A DNA stretch of 64,000 nucleotides, from the NCBI GenBank assembly GCA_020631735.1, contig CM036231.1, positions 6,289,831-6,353,830 of the forward strand. The letters are read 5' to 3'. The position numbers and the translations under genes were made by a program. This stretch comes from Saccharum officinarum. Lineage: Eukaryota > Streptophyta > Magnoliopsida > Poales > Poaceae. Position 1 is the stretch's first letter. Each line of letters opens with the position of its first letter. This document shows positions 9,661 through 22,089 of the stretch, one piece after another. The notes under the pieces are model-generated. The model made no database searches. It was not told the origin of the DNA and worked only from the letters and a program-made list of their open reading frames with translations.

Positions 9661-12178
9661 GCATTTGTCAGTCGCTGCTGTTGCTGGTGTAGCGGCACCC
9701 AAGACTCTTTGTCTCACTGGTGCTATTCAAGGGCATTCTATTTCTATTTTAGTGGACTCTGGCAATTCTCACACATTCCTCAGTGCCTCCTTGGCTCAGT
9801 CATTACAAGGGGTGCAACAGCTTCCACAACCAGTACACGTCCAGGTGGCTAATGGTGCTATCTTACAGTGTACCTCCTACATTTCGTCTGCAACTTGGTC
9901 AGTTCAGGGCTTTTCCTTCACAAATGATCTCAAGCCGCTGGAATTATCTTCTTTTGATATGATTCTGGGTCTTGACTGGTTATCGGGTTTCAACCCAATG
10001 CATGTTCACTGGGCTCAGAAGTGGATTTCAATTCCTTATGGCGATTCTACTGCTCTGTTATTTGGTGATGCTTCTGCCTTGCCAGTGGGTTCTGTGGTCC
10101 AACTTTGTATGGTGCAGGAAGCTTCCAGTTCTCCTGCTGCGCCTCAGGTTCATTTGCCACCTGCAGTTCAAGCTTTGATCTCCGAGTTTGCTTCTCTATT
10201 TGAGCCTCCTTCTGGCCTCCCTCCCAGTAGAGATTGTGATCATTCGATTCCGTTAATCCCTGGAGCTCAGCCGGTATTTGTCAGGCCTTACCGTTATGCA
10301 CCATTGTTGAAAACAGAGATAGAGCAGCAGGTGACTGATATGTTACAGCAAGGCATCATTCAGAAAAGTTCAAGTGCCTTTGCTTCTCCCGTATTGCTGG
10401 TTAAGAAGAAGGACAATACATGGCGGTTTTGTGTCGATTATCACCACCTGAATGCAATTACAGTTAAGGGAAAATACCCAGTGCCCATCATCGAGGAATT
10501 GTTGGATGAGCTTGCAGGGGCTGCCTGGTTCACTAGTCTTGATTTACAAGCTGGATTTCATCAGATCCGTATGAAGTCGGGTGAAGAGTTCAAAACGGCG
10601 TTTCAGACGCATTTTGGGCGGTTTGAATTCAGAGTCATGTCCTTTGGCTTTACCGGGGCACCGGGTACCTTCCAGGATGCTATGAATACTACCTTACATC
10701 CTTATTTATGGAAGTTTGTTCTCGTATTTTTTGACGATATCTTGATTTATAGTGCAACACTATCTGAGCATTTGGAACATCTCAGGCTGGTTTTCGAGCT
10801 GCTTACCAAGGATCACTGGAAACTCAAAATGACTAAGTGCTCTTTCGCTCAGAACACAATTGCCTATTTAGGCCACATTATCAGTGCCGAGGGTGTCAGT
10901 ACCGACCCTGCTAAGTTGGAAGCTATATCTCAGTGGCCTTCTCCCGTGTCAGTCAAGGATTTACGTTCCTTCTTGGGGCTGGCCAGGTACTATCGGTGCT
11001 TTGTGCGACACTTCGGGATCCTCTCTAAGCCCCTCACAAACTTACTGAAGAAAAATTCCTTGTTCATTTGGATGGTTGATCATGAGACTGCTTTTCAGGC
11101 GCTGAAATCTGCACTCTGTCAGTCTCCAGTCTTAGCACTGCCTAACTTCGCCAAGCCATTTTCCATTGAGACCGACGCATCTGATGCTGAGGTTGGTGCA
11201 GTTCTAATGCAGGATGGCCATCCGCTGGCATTTTTCAGTAAAGCACTGGGTCCAAAATCCCGTGGCCTATCTACTTATGAAAAGGAGTTCCTGGCTATTC
11301 TTCTGGCAGTACACACTTGGAGATCTTATTTGCAGTTTCAAGAGTTCACCATTCTCACTGATCAGCGCAGTTTAACTCAATTGGGTGATCAGCGTTTGCA
11401 TATACATTGGTAGCAACGCGTATTTTCAAAGTTGCTTGGTCTTCAGTACCGTATCATATATCGCCCCGGATCTTCCAACCGAGCTGCTGATGCTCTGTCA
11501 CGCCATCCTGCACCCCCAGCCGTTTGTGCTGCGGTATCAACATTGGTTCCTTCTTGGATATCAGCTGTGCAGGCCAGTTATACTGAGGATTCTACGGCCA
11601 AGGAAATGTTATCCAAATTAGCCTTAGACCCAGAGGCGATACCACATTTTTCACTGCATTCTGGTCTTTTACGTTATCGTAACCGTATTTGGATCGGTGC
11701 TGATCGTCTACTCCAGCAGCGCCTGATCACAGAATTTCATGCCAGCGCCTGGGGTGGCCACTCTGGTGTCCCAGTCACATATATGAGACTTAAGCAATGC
11801 TTTGCATGGAAAGGCATGAAAACTGCAGTCAAGCTCTTTGTACAGTCTTGTACCATTTGCCAGCAGTCCAAGTATGATCGTGCCAAATCTCCAGGGTTGT
11901 TGCAGCCGCTTCCAGTACCTGATTCAGCCTGGCAGGTGATTTCGTTGGATTTCATTGAGGGTCTTCCACTGTCCAGTTCCTTCAATTGTATTCTGGTTGT
12001 TGTTGACTTGCTTACCAAGTACGGGCATTTCATTCCACTACGCCATCCATTCTCGGCAGCTGGTGTGGCCAAGTCTTTCTTTGACACCATTTACAGATTG
12101 CATGGACTTCCCGGTTCGATCATCACCAGTCACTTCTGGGCTGAACTCTTTAAGCTGGCTGATGTTAAACTGAAAACG
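9661..12178 (+). pseudogene. Gypsy pol: protease, RT, RNase H, partial integrase
   Basis: The protease carries ILVDSGNSHTFL (about 9750). Reverse transcriptase follows, with VLLVKKKDNTWRFCVDYHHL, LDLQAGFHQIRM and the catalytic motif as FFDDIL near 10730. RNase H has IETDASDAEVGAVL and ILTDQRSL. A TAG at 11411-11413 interrupts the linker after RNase H, but the same frame continues with LLGLQYRIIYRPGS. The integrase zinc finger (HASAWGGHSG then CTICQQSK) and the first catalytic Asp (SLDFIEGLP) are present. The second catalytic Asp region reads IITSHFWAEL, where SDRD is usual, so that residue is lost. The frame then leaves homology at about 12178. Confidence 0.92.
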
Positions 12179-13060
12179 AACTTCGCGGAAGCAGTTCTGT
12201 TCTCGACTGAAAAAATAGCTGCTACAGTACCGTGGACAGTCCGGGCTTGGGGGCCGCATAGTTCGCAAGTACGGACACCGTGCAGCAAAGAAAGCACAAA
12301 AAAAATCTCAACTCCCGGACTGTCCGCTACAGTACCGCGGACTGTCCGCGAATCGCGAAACAGCAGGAACAGAGAGCTCCGAAAATCGCCTCCTCTCTTC
12401 GATCTTCCAATTTGCGGCCAAATCTTCACCAACTGCCATGAAACTTGGTGAGCATGATCACAAGGCAGTAGGAGAGCTACCTCTAAGAGGTCATCGTCCA
12501 ATTTGAAGCCAATCAACGGGAAATCGAAGGAGAACGAAAAACACCGGTTCTTGAGACCTAGATCAAGAAATCGCCCGATCTACTTGCTCGTGAGGAATTG
12601 ATGGATTTCCTTTGTTGGAAAGATTCTACTCACGTCATAGCACGAATCAAGGCAATAAAAACGAACCAAAAAGGTCTAGAAACGACGAATCGAAGGGAGA
12701 ACTAGAGGGGAGAAAACGAAGAACGTGAAGAACACATCATGAACTCACAAATTGATTTCTCCGCCGAACACGGGAGGACACCGGAGGATTCGGGACCTCC
12801 TTCCCTCAAAGATTCATGGTTCTTACACTAATCGATGGATTAGTGGACCTCTCTCTCACACAAGCACCTAGAGGAAGAAACCCTAAAGGAGAAAATGAAA
12901 ATGGAGGAGGTGAGGGAGATGGGGGCTCCCTCATCCTATTTAACAGGGCTATTACACAATTTTAGTTTTGCCCCTGGATACAAATGAGCCAAACCATTTA
13001 GCCCAAGGGCGTAAAGGTCCAACCCTGTGTCATCTTCATCCGACGGCCACCGCGCCTTCT
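12179..13060. mobile_element. Unclassified transposon fragment joined to gypsy integrase
   Basis: The sequence changes abruptly at about 12178. It has a repeated block GCTACAGTACCG(T/C)GGAC(A/T)GTCCG at about 12221 and 12328, a pattern common in grass LTRs. No protein domain is readable. The segment from about 12900 (CCTCATCCTATTTAACAGGGC) looks like an LTR promoter or end. I infer a second retroelement fragment, class unknown. Confidence 0.45.
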
Positions 13061-13515
13061 CACCGGTACATAATTTTTCGATGTTACACTACGTATTTTT
13101 TCGATGTTATAGTACATAATTTTTGTTATTGTTGCACAATTTTTTGATGTTGCAGTACATGTTCTTTCGATGTTACGGTATATGTGTTTTCGATGTTGCA
13201 GTACATAATTTTCGTTGTTGCAGTACATACTTTTCGATGTTGCAGCACATGTTTTTTAATATTGCACTACATATTTTTATGATATTGCAATATTTATATC
13301 CCGATGTTGCGCTACATAGTTTTTCATATGTTTGCAATGTTGCAGTTGGAGTGTTTCGTGCTCTTTTTTGGGTCAGGGGCGCGTGGAGGAACGGGATGCG
13401 TTGGGGATCAGGGGATAGAGACGTGGTGGAGAGCGAACGACAGGGGTGGGTTCCGTTCTATTTCCGCGCGGGGGAGCGAGCTGGTTTGGAAAGCGGGCCG
13501 GTGTCCGGACGCACT
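13061..13515. mobile_element. CCGGACG-ended repeat element, copy 1
   Basis: From 13070 to 13345 a degenerate unit of about 23 bases, CGATGTTGCAGTACATAATTTT, is repeated some eleven times. It is followed by a G-rich stretch and by GGTGTCCGGACGCACTCG near 13500. The layout (TTGCA array, G-rich block, TCCGGACG end) is the same as at 51725-52785, so I place it in the same family. The outer end is not clear. Confidence 0.5.
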
Positions 13516-13683
13516 CGCGCGCCCAACGTCCCGACGCTGAAATCACCGATTATCAAATAGCCGAAAGTCTTTGAAAATCTGAGCTACGTACAATGCACGC
13601 TAGCCAGCCAATCCTGCGTGCTTGCAGAACTGGGAACGAAAAAAAATCGTCTCCAGTTTTTTATCCAGGGCCGCAGTTACCTT
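13516..13683. other. Short spacer, nothing recognised
   Basis: This AT-balanced stretch between the repeat element and the tandem duplication shows no gene, RNA or repeat signature. Confidence 0.3.
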
Positions 13684-13772
13684 GGACTTCTGGCTGTAGT
13701 GGCAGCGTGACTCGTATCGTAGACTCCTGGCTGTAGTGGCAGCGTGACTCGTATCGTATTAGACTCCTGGCT
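13684..13772. repeat. Tandem duplication of about 40 bp
   Basis: The unit GACTCCTGGCTGTAGTGGCA plus GCGTGACTCGTATCGTA occurs twice in a row, followed by a partial third copy (GACTCCTGGCTG). The second copy has a TTA insertion. It lies about 200 bases upstream of the DUF569 gene, in its putative promoter or leader. Confidence 0.9.
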
Positions 13773-13970
13773 GACCCCACTTGCCAGTGGACAGGTGGCA
13801 TATTCAGCGGCCACCGACCTGCGCTCGCAAATCCCATCGGCCGTGGCCTTGAAATCCCCAGGCCCGCCTCGCCTCGGCGCCCAAACGTAACCGCCCCAAC
13901 GAACTCCTCTGCCTGCCCTTCCCCTCACGACCGTGCCAAGAACCCCACGCCCTCGAGGCCTCGCAGCAGA

Positions 13971-15535
13971 AGTCCCAGCGCTGCCAGGGCGCACTTGCGC
14001 CTGCAGAGCCGCGCGCACGGCACGTACCTTCACATCGAGGAGGACGGGGTGGGGATCACCCTGCGCCGGCGCCGCGGGACGCTGAACGAGGCGTGGGCGG
14101 GGCACCGCCTCGAGCGCGACGGCGCCAACTACGTCCTCGTCCACGGCGCCGCCTATGGCCGGTACCTCGCCCTCGTGCGTGAGGAAGCGCCTCCGGCGCC
14201 GGCGCCGTTTTCGTCGGGCCAAGGTGAAGAAGGCGGCGCCCGCCGCGCCCGACACACCTGCCGCGCCGTCCAGCGTGTCTACGACGCCCCGGGGCAGGAC
14301 GATGTCCTGTGGGAGGTCCTCGGCGCGGATGACGGGTCCGACGACGTCCTCATTCGCCACCGCACGTTCGGCGCGTGGCGCAACAACGACGACCGGAGAA
14401 CGACGATGCAATGGATGGTCGAGGCCATCCCCCCGAGAGCGGACCCGCCTGAACTTCCGCCTGTAATTCCGGTGAGTTCGCCGTCTCCTCTGCTTCGGAG
14501 TTCGGACTCGCATCGCATTGATCCGGGCGTAGAACGGCTCTTGGAATCTGTCGACTCTCGACTTTCTTCAGTTTCAAGAACCACTAAAACTTGATCATTG
14601 GGTTCTTCTCCTTGTTACTGAGGCTGTTAGTTATTGAATCTTGATGCAATCCTTTGCACATTTTGGGCTAAGATTACTACATTCTCTTAGGGAGCAGGGG
14701 TTCTAGGTTCTTGAATTCTTGCTCCTCTGCATTTCCTTTACCTTTATTAGGGAGCAGTTCTTAATGAGATTACACCTATTCGTCTTCCCATTTCTTACTA
14801 GCTATCCAAACTGTCAGTTCAAGAAACTAATTTCGCAACCTGTCTTGGAATATTCCTGATAATCTAGCTTAAAATTCCCCCCATGATGTATTGCGTTGGT
14901 AATGGTTCATTGGGCTGTTGGGTTGCGTTGGTTCATTAGGCTGTTGAGCTCCTGTCATCATTGGAATTCCTACCTCCCCATGATGTGTTTTCTCGATAAT
15001 TTGGGCTATTCGCCATGGATGGTTGTCTGTCCTTGCTGTTTTCTTGCCAGTGTAGTCTGCTTGTTTTGGTTTCTATGTCTGAACCAACGACTGGTTATCT
15101 ATGTCTGAACATTTTGCTCTGATCGTTACGTGTATTTCAGAATTGCCAGTGTAGTCTGCTTGTTTTTGTTTCCTAAACACCAGTGCTCCACTCCACTGCC
15201 ACAGCCTCCAGCGGTGCACGTCGGTGGTCCGATCCGCCGCCGGCGCCGGGGCGTCCAGCCGCAAGCGGTGCTTCGGCGGACGATCCACTATGTGCGGGCG
15301 GACGATCAGGGGAACATCAACCAGCTCGTCTGGAGAATGCTACAGCTCGATGGCCGGTCCGTGTCCCATCTGAGGAGAGATTTAGCAGCCCAACTAGGTG
15401 TGGGTGAAGCCAACGTCCTAGGCATCACGCTGTGCGTGCGGGCCGGCTCCAACGGACGGCTGACTCCTCTGGTCATCGACCTGCCTTCCAATGAGCAGGC
15501 CATGGACATCGTCGTCCTCACCACTGATTCACCAG
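13971..15535 (+). pseudogene. DUF569-family protein, exons 1 and 2, no start codon found
   Basis: Exon 1 (to 14471, donor CCG|GTGAGT) encodes a DUF569 domain that begins HLRLQSRAHGTYLHIEEDG and includes NEAWAGHRLERDGANYVLVH, DVLIRHRTFGAWR and the closing MQWMVEAIP. Exon 2 (from 15184, acceptor CACCAG, or 15205) continues in phase 0 with the second conserved part: RTIHYVRADDQGNINQLVW, GRSVSHLRRDLAAQLGV, then LTPLVIDLPS. It ends at CCAG|GTAAG (15535). DUF569 proteins have a beta-trefoil-like fold and unknown function. Family members begin with a short M..F..G.H segment. Here the open frame has no ATG before the domain, and I find no third exon. Both facts suggest a decayed gene, though a short upstream exon is possible. 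Confidence 0.75.
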
Positions 15536-17270
15536 GTAAGAACTTGCTGGGTCTTTTCCCCCCTGGTAATCTCTGCAGCACTTGCTGATTATCTTCTCAT
15601 GAGAGTTGTTCAATTGATCATACTGATAAGAATACATATGCTTACTTGAATACTGATAAAGTGTGCAGTTTTGTAGTTTGGCCTTTGCTATGAGAGATCA
15701 GTGAACTTGTTGTTGCATGCCAGATGTTTAGAAACTGTAATTTGCCTACCGTATACATTAGTTCAGATGTTCAGATACTTCTCCGTAGTTTTAAATATAC
15801 ATAGTTGGCTTGGCTAGTTGCTGCATCAAAATCCTCTTGGGTATTGCACTGGTTTCTTATTTAGTTATTCTACTAGTTATATAGTTTCAAACATATACAG
15901 ATTCTGGTTTCTACCTGTGTTTCAGAAAATGGTATACTTTTTTTTGTTGTGTTTACTGATTCTCTTGAATATATGTCTTTTTGCAGACACTAAAATAGTC
16001 AGAATATACAAATATAATTCGATTCATTACTACCTTGTCAGTTCATAAAACTGTGTCACCACTTTGACTCACTGTCCAGAATTTTCAGTTTTTGTTGAAT
16101 GACTTCTTTTGAACTGTCGCGACAATTGCATCACCAATACATGATGCCTAGCGCCCAGCTGTTTTACTCTTTTTACTTGTTCCCTTACACATTCAGCTGC
16201 TGAAGCATTAGTGCACCCAAATGTTGGTGCCCCGTAGAGGAATATTAGACCAAGACTTCTGACAACAACATCAACAGTTCATCTCTTCAGAAATGAGAAG
16301 TTCCCTGCTTCGGATTCAGTGAGATGACAACCGATATTTTGTTCTGATAACTTCAGAAAACTCAGCCGGTCCATTTGGGGTTGGTGCGTTCTGCTAACTG
16401 GAAGCGTTTTGAATTGGCCTTTAAGTTTCAGAGCTTCAAAATTACTGGAGGCATTCTGCGAAAACATTGCTTGAACAATTTTACACAGTAGCAGCAATTG
16501 TAAATACCATCTTCACCAAATGGTTACAAAGTATTCTTTCTATTCATGACGAAGCTCTGCGCACTACCCATTGAACTCATGTTTCTTGATATATTACTAG
16601 TATGCATATTTTCAGTTTGTTAGGACAAGACTTTGACAGACAATTACTGTCATATGTGTGCAGGGTTTTCAATTCGGTACTAAAAATATTGAGATATCCA
16701 AAACCAATGAACACTCTAAAATTATGCTGTAATATTTCTTCTCCACCAACACAATATTGTAGATGCAAACGCCATACCTGCAATGTTTAATAAACTTGGC
16801 TTTAAGCAATCGATTTATCTCTTCCATGATCCTGTCACAAATATTAGAATTGAGACGCCTGGTTTTACTGAATGTGGACGAAATAAGACTTCTTTCATCT
16901 GGTGGTAGTAGTTGGTCGACGAAATACAGGTTAGTGCTCTCGTGCTCTGTCACATGTCCTTGGACCACCTCATTTCTAGGTCAAAGCGGAAGCCTTTGTG
17001 GTTTCTTACCTACCAGCTTCCAACCATGATCCTAATTCTTAACGCATTCGTACACAGAAATTTAGAGATAAACCATGTTAATGTTACTTTGAACATATTT
17101 CGCAATACATGTTGCCTCCAACTTTCGGTATACAAACACCTCACAACTTGAGGTGTGTTCTCGGCAGTATCAAAAAATGAAACAAAAAACTCTCCCCTTC
17201 AAATAGTTGAGAGAACGAATTGATAGCATCACCAATAAACAGAAAAACAAAAGAATTGATGAACAATCTG
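15536..17270. other. Intron or intergenic DNA, no gene seen
   Basis: It is AT-rich, with no recognised coding segment, tRNA or transposon ends. If the DUF569 gene is intact, its last exon should lie here, but I could not identify one. Confidence 0.4.
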
Positions 17271-17311
17271 TCAGTTAGCTATGTACACTTGTAAATTTGC
17301 AATCCCACTCA

Positions 17312-19475
17312 TCATGCCCTGCTCAGGGTCGGCGGGCTCTCTGGTCTCTTCACGGCGCTGGCGTACCGGCTCCGCAGCGGGCTCTCTGCGTGCACGGCCG
17401 ACATGACGTGCCTCTTGCCCTGCCGGCTGCCCGCCTCCGCCTCCACCTGCTCGTCGTTCGTGACAGTGACACCGTCCGCGCAAGCCTCGACGACCTGCGC
17501 CGGCGCGGCTGGCTTGGCCTCCGCCTCGGCGGCGGCGCCTCCGACCGTGAACACGAAGGGGCCCATGGGCACGTCGTCGTCGAGCGCCAGCAGCGGCTCG
17601 AGCGCGTCGACGACGTCGCGCATGCTAGGTCTGGCCTTGGGCACGCTCTGCAGGCACTGGTGCGCGACCTTGGCGGCCTTCTCCGCGGCGCGCGCCGAGT
17701 ACTGCATCTCCAGGCTGGGGTCCATGAAGCGGTGCAGCCTGTCGGCGCGGCGGAGGTAAGGGCGCGCCCAGTCCACGAGGTTCTGCTCGCGCCGGCCCCG
17801 GCGCTTGTCCACGGAGCGCCGGCCCGTGAGCAGCTCCAGCAGCACCACGCCGAAGCTGTACACGTCGCTCTTCGCCGTCAGGTGGCCCGTCAGGATGTAC
17901 TCCGGCGCCGCGTACCCGTGCGTGCCCATCACGCGCGTCGTCACGTGCGTCGCGTCCCCCTGCGGCCCCTCCTTCGCCAGCCCGAAATCGGACAGCTTCG
18001 CCGTGTAGTCCTGAAAATGAATTTTCAAACTTGAGGTCAGACACGATTCAAAATTCGGCAGCAGTTGTTTGAGGAAAAACACTGTGCATTTGTAGTGGTT
18101 GGGATAAATACATCACTGTTTGTTGCGTTTTGCAACTGCTACAAAGCATCAGGATCCAAAATCCAAACTAATAACCACAATATTATAATGCTCCAGCTAT
18201 GTGATCCCTAACGGCCGGCACCTAGAATAAAACCAGAGGCTTTTGCTACTAATTTGTCGGTAGTTGCAAAACAAATCAGATTTGGGCACGAGTGTACGTC
18301 GACTATTCCTGACTGAATTCTTAAGGAGAAGGAAGGCTTTGACACGGAACGGTTGACAACGTGCGAGCAATTAGCATGGTTGGCGTGTAGGTAAGAAACA
18401 TTTTATATAGCGGGAAAAAAAATACAGTTCCCTTGGTAAGAAAGAATCTGCAACGTGCATGACAACGACTAAGCACCCAACGGGGCAATTCTTTACCGTC
18501 CTAAAATTGCTTGCTCGTCGGTAAAGAGGTCGTCGGGTTGGCGTTCTTTTGTGGAAATGTGCTGTATGCTAGCTGTTGATGCTGAGGAGAAAAAGAAAAG
18601 GAGATTGGACTTGGTGAGGCTTACCGAGTCGAGGAGAATATTGGAGGCCTTGAAGTCGCGGTAGATGACGGGCGTCTCGGCCTCGTGAAGGAACGCCAGC
18701 CCCTTGGCCGCGCCGACGGCGATCTTGAGCCGCGTCGACCATGGCAGCGACGCGAGGAGATCTGCAGCCACATGCAACAGGAGCTGTTAGTCAACTAATC
18801 TATCGGAGACACCCAACAAATTAAAAGTGGAGTGTTGTTAGTAGCATCAGTGCAGTGCTTACTCTTGAAGAGATGGTTCTCGAGGCTTTGCCTGGGCATG
18901 TACTCGTACACCAGCATCCGGTGGTCGTCCTGGTTGCAGAAGCCCACCAGCTTGACCAGATGCGGATGGCTCAGCATCCCGAGGTACACCACCTCCGCCT
19001 GCAGAGTGCAGAGACAAGACAGCGCAACCAGATCAGGACTCGATTCACAGATTCATCAGCACTCAAGTAGCAGTGGTAACAAGCTGGAACGTACCAGCCA
19101 CTCGCGGTGGCCCTGGACGCCGTCGCTGTCGAGGTACTTGACGGCGACGTGCTGCGGCTGGAGCCCCGGGCGGAGCCGCCCGTCGACGAAGCCCTTGTAG
19201 ACGGGGCCGAACCCGCCCTCGCCGAGGAAGTTGGAGGTGGAGAAGTTCTTGGTGGCGGCCTTGAGCTCGTCCAGCGTGAAGGCGTGCAGCTTCGTGGTCT
19301 CCAGCTTCCGCGACAGGTCCTGCAGCGACAGCGACCGCAGGTTCGCCGTGCTCAGCCGCCGCAGCGTCGGCTTCCCGCCGGGGCGCCTGCCCGCCGCCGC
19401 CGCGGGCTCCTGCTCCTGCTCCTGCTCGCCGCCGCCGGCCCCGAAGCACCCCAGCAGGCGCTTCCTCAGCCCCAT
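17312..19475 (-). CDS. Receptor-like cytoplasmic kinase, RLCK-VII (PBL/RIPK-like)
   Basis: Four exons on the minus strand join without frame breaks into 450 residues: 19475-19095, 18998-18863, 18761-18625 and 18010-17312, all with GT-AG introns. The kinase transfers phosphate to Ser/Thr, and relatives act at the plasma membrane in immune and growth signalling. The start [15 protein letters not shown] offers Gly2 for myristoylation and Cys10 for palmitoylation. Kinase landmarks are [11 protein letters not shown] (85-95), Lys113 in VAVKYL, the catalytic loop [14 protein letters not shown] with Asp208, DFG at 226-228 and [10 protein letters not shown] (247-256). The loop has Arg before Asp, so it is an RD kinase. 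After the kinase domain comes an Ala/Glu-rich tail of about 80 residues. There is no extracellular or transmembrane part. All key residues are present and the gene looks functional. Confidence 0.93.
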
Positions 19476-19690
19476 GACGACCAAATCGAAACCACCGCCC
19501 GCGTCGATCTCGTCCTCGTTGCTTCGCTAAACGGACCACGGAGCACTACGCTCGCCGGCGCTCTAGCGGCGTCGGTGAGGAGCCAGACCCTGTGCCTCGG
19601 AGAGCTAGAGAGGGGAGTCGGTCGCTGACTCGCTGGCGAAGTGGCGAGGCATGGCGCGGTTACAGAGTATATAAAGGCGAGTAGGCAGCG
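19476..19690 (-). promoter_or_regulatory. Leader and core promoter of the RLCK gene
   Basis: This is the GC-rich sequence just upstream of the start codon. A TATA-like stretch (TTATATACT on the minus strand, 19667-19676) lies about 195 bases before the ATG. The same bases read TATATAAA on the plus strand, so the orientation is not certain. Confidence 0.35.
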
Positions 19691-22089
19691 GCTTTTGTGG
19701 GCGTGGCTTCGTTCGAGGTGGGTGAAGGTTGGGGAAGCGTCGCCATTTTGACTTTCGGGGTGGTAGCCGGGAGGTTAATTATCGCTACTCTAATTCGGCA
19801 GGTGATGGAATTAGCAGGAGTGAGTGCTTCAATCATTGGTGATGCCGGGGTCGGTTAGTTCGCGGGTGAAAGCTCCGTGAAACGTATCATATGGCGTTTT
19901 TTTTTTTGGTTTTTGAACGATTATCATATGGCGCTGGTGATCGCTGATGTGCGCATCGACGTGTATCGATCGACGCAGCCTGCCTAGCCGTGGCCGATGG
20001 GGACACGCCAACAACTGGTGGACGAAACCGGACCCGTTCTTATCGGTAGGGCAGCAGTTAGACTGTTTATGTTAGAGTGATGTGTGCTAGTATTTGTTTA
20101 ATTTTCTCGGTTTTATATGGATGGTAGGGCGGATTATTATGGATCGATGGTGGACGGGATCGTACGTGCTAGCTACGCGATTTTTTTTGTATGGTTGCGT
20201 TCCAACTCCCAGCAGGCCAACACGACCGTCTCTGTATCTGTACTCGTACTTGCAGGCCTGGCGCAGCCCTTTGTTTTAAAACTCGATCTTTGTCGTTATT
20301 GCTCATGCATTTTGTTTCGACATATACTAGCGGCCGGGTGGTTTCGTTGGTTGGTTCGGTTGTGCCTTCTTGACATTTTAATTTAATTTTGTACTGTTCG
20401 ATTCCCTGGTTAGTTGCATGATTGATCCAGAAGAAAAGGTAGTAAGCTGTACCTGTTTTAATATAGAGGCAATTCACGTGCTTAAAAAATACAGTCGATA
20501 GCTAGTGAACCAAACCGTCCGCCCTTGTTATCTTTTCTCCAAAAAAAAAAAAAACGCCATCTTAGAGCTGAGGACGCGCACATTACATTGATGTGTTAAA
20601 ATAAGCACTTCAAAACTAAAGGTCTGAGTGTATGACCATTTCGTTCCCACCGCGCGCCATCTTTTTCAAAAGCGTGCATTGGCACGTGTTGCACTAAGTG
20701 AAAGAAGAAAGTTTTACAAACCTCCAAGGAGAGTCGCGGCGAGAGGCCGAACACACCTTGAAGGGACACTAGACATAAATCACCAACAAGTGGTGGGAAA
20801 GCGAGGTTGTACTAACTAAAAATCCATGGCGCGACACACCGCGCGCCATCCAAAGCAAGTTCTGCTTCAACTCAAACACATAAACACATATTCATATTCA
20901 CCCTTTCGTGAAGCACAGTAACTTACTTACCACTAAAAGATTAGCTTGACCTAACTGAGCTAAGCTCAATTTACGTATGTATTTATCATTATTAAGTGCC
21001 ATTTTATTTTTGATAACAGGTTGTGTCAAAAAAGGGGTATGCAAATACTTCCCTTTTGACTTATTTGACTGAATTTTTCCCCTACTAGCTATGCCCATAT
21101 GATCCCTAGACACTTGACAGTATCTCATTCAACATTCTCTTAAAGGAATATCTCATTCAACACAAAGCCAATGTATGAACTCCACGACCCTATTACACGG
21201 ATCAACTGCACAAAACATAAGTTCGCGTGGAAGCTTCAAAAGATACATACGCGTCACCTGGACCAAGTATTTATATTAGGTAAACACGCCGTCTGACCGA
21301 ATTGGAGTTGGTTTCACATGTCCTTCTGGAGCAGGTTTTATCTTTCACACAGATTTGCTTATATAGGAGTACTTCAAAAAAGGTTAGCAGATGGTGGCGA
21401 GACCTTTCCCCAAAAAATTTAGTTGGTCGTCATTGTTATTTCCACAATCCCGTGGATGGGTACAAGTAGTAGTTGCAGTTGTTGAAGTCGTTCAACATGC
21501 CAGTTCCTCTGCCTCGTTGCTCTCTAAAAAAGACGAAAGAAGTTCCTCTCTGTCTCAAAAAAAAAAGAAGAAGAAAGGAAAGAAAGAAAACTGGGGGACA
21601 AGCATGCTAGTGTAACCTGTTGGATGCTGGAAAAATTGACTCCGCTGCGTAACCTGTTGGATGCTAGAAAACTGTTGGATGTTGGATGCATGGTAATCAT
21701 AAGTTAAATACCTCCAGCAGTAAAGTGGTAAAACAGTACACTCGACAATATGATAAAAAGAGAGAGAAGGTCGCCGTTTGAGCTTCTGATACAAAGAAAG
21801 GAAATGTGGAATGTCATGTTGCAAAGTTGTCTGAGTGGAAAATAAAGGGGATTGCTTATGGAGTATATCGCACATCCATTCAGTGCCACGTCGTAAATTG
21901 TTCCCAATGACAAAAGTGGGCAAAATATTCTCCCACCACATTGGAGTAGTGCTATGTTTGAGATCACATATATTCGCCTTTCCCAAAGTATAGTTCGCTT
22001 TAGATCTTGTCCGGCTATTCAAAGTATCTGTACCATTCCGATACACGTGGATTAACTATTGAGGTGAATATGAGTACAGCCAATAAGTT
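19691..22089. other. Intergenic DNA, no gene seen
   Basis: It is mostly AT-rich with scattered poly-A runs (20540, 21558). The string GCGCGCCAT recurs near 20653 and 20840. The block GTAACCTGTTGGATGCT recurs at 21613 and 21650 with a further partial copy. Open frames here are short and show no domain. Confidence 0.4.

Larger units (their letters stand above)
7456..12178 (+). mobile_element. Ty3/gypsy retrotransposon, 3'-truncated and degenerate
   Basis: The order LTR, primer-binding site, gag, protease, RT, RNase H, integrase is that of Ty3/gypsy. The internal region has in-frame stops at 8750-8752, about 8792 and 11411-11413. Integrase is cut off near 12178, where unrelated transposon sequence begins, so the C-terminus, polypurine tract and 3' LTR are missing. 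It cannot be autonomous. Confidence 0.9.

Noticed and set aside
13070..13345. Regular short repeats that resemble a CRISPR array
   Set aside because: The units are degenerate with no unique spacers, the genome is a plant, and the layout matches a transposon family.
17297..18034. A long plus-strand frame opposite the RLCK last exon
   Set aside because: The minus strand encodes clear kinase motifs. The plus-strand frame is its GC-rich shadow.
21391..22046. Open frames on both strands around a poly-A/G tract
   Set aside because: Low complexity and no domain; probably noncoding.
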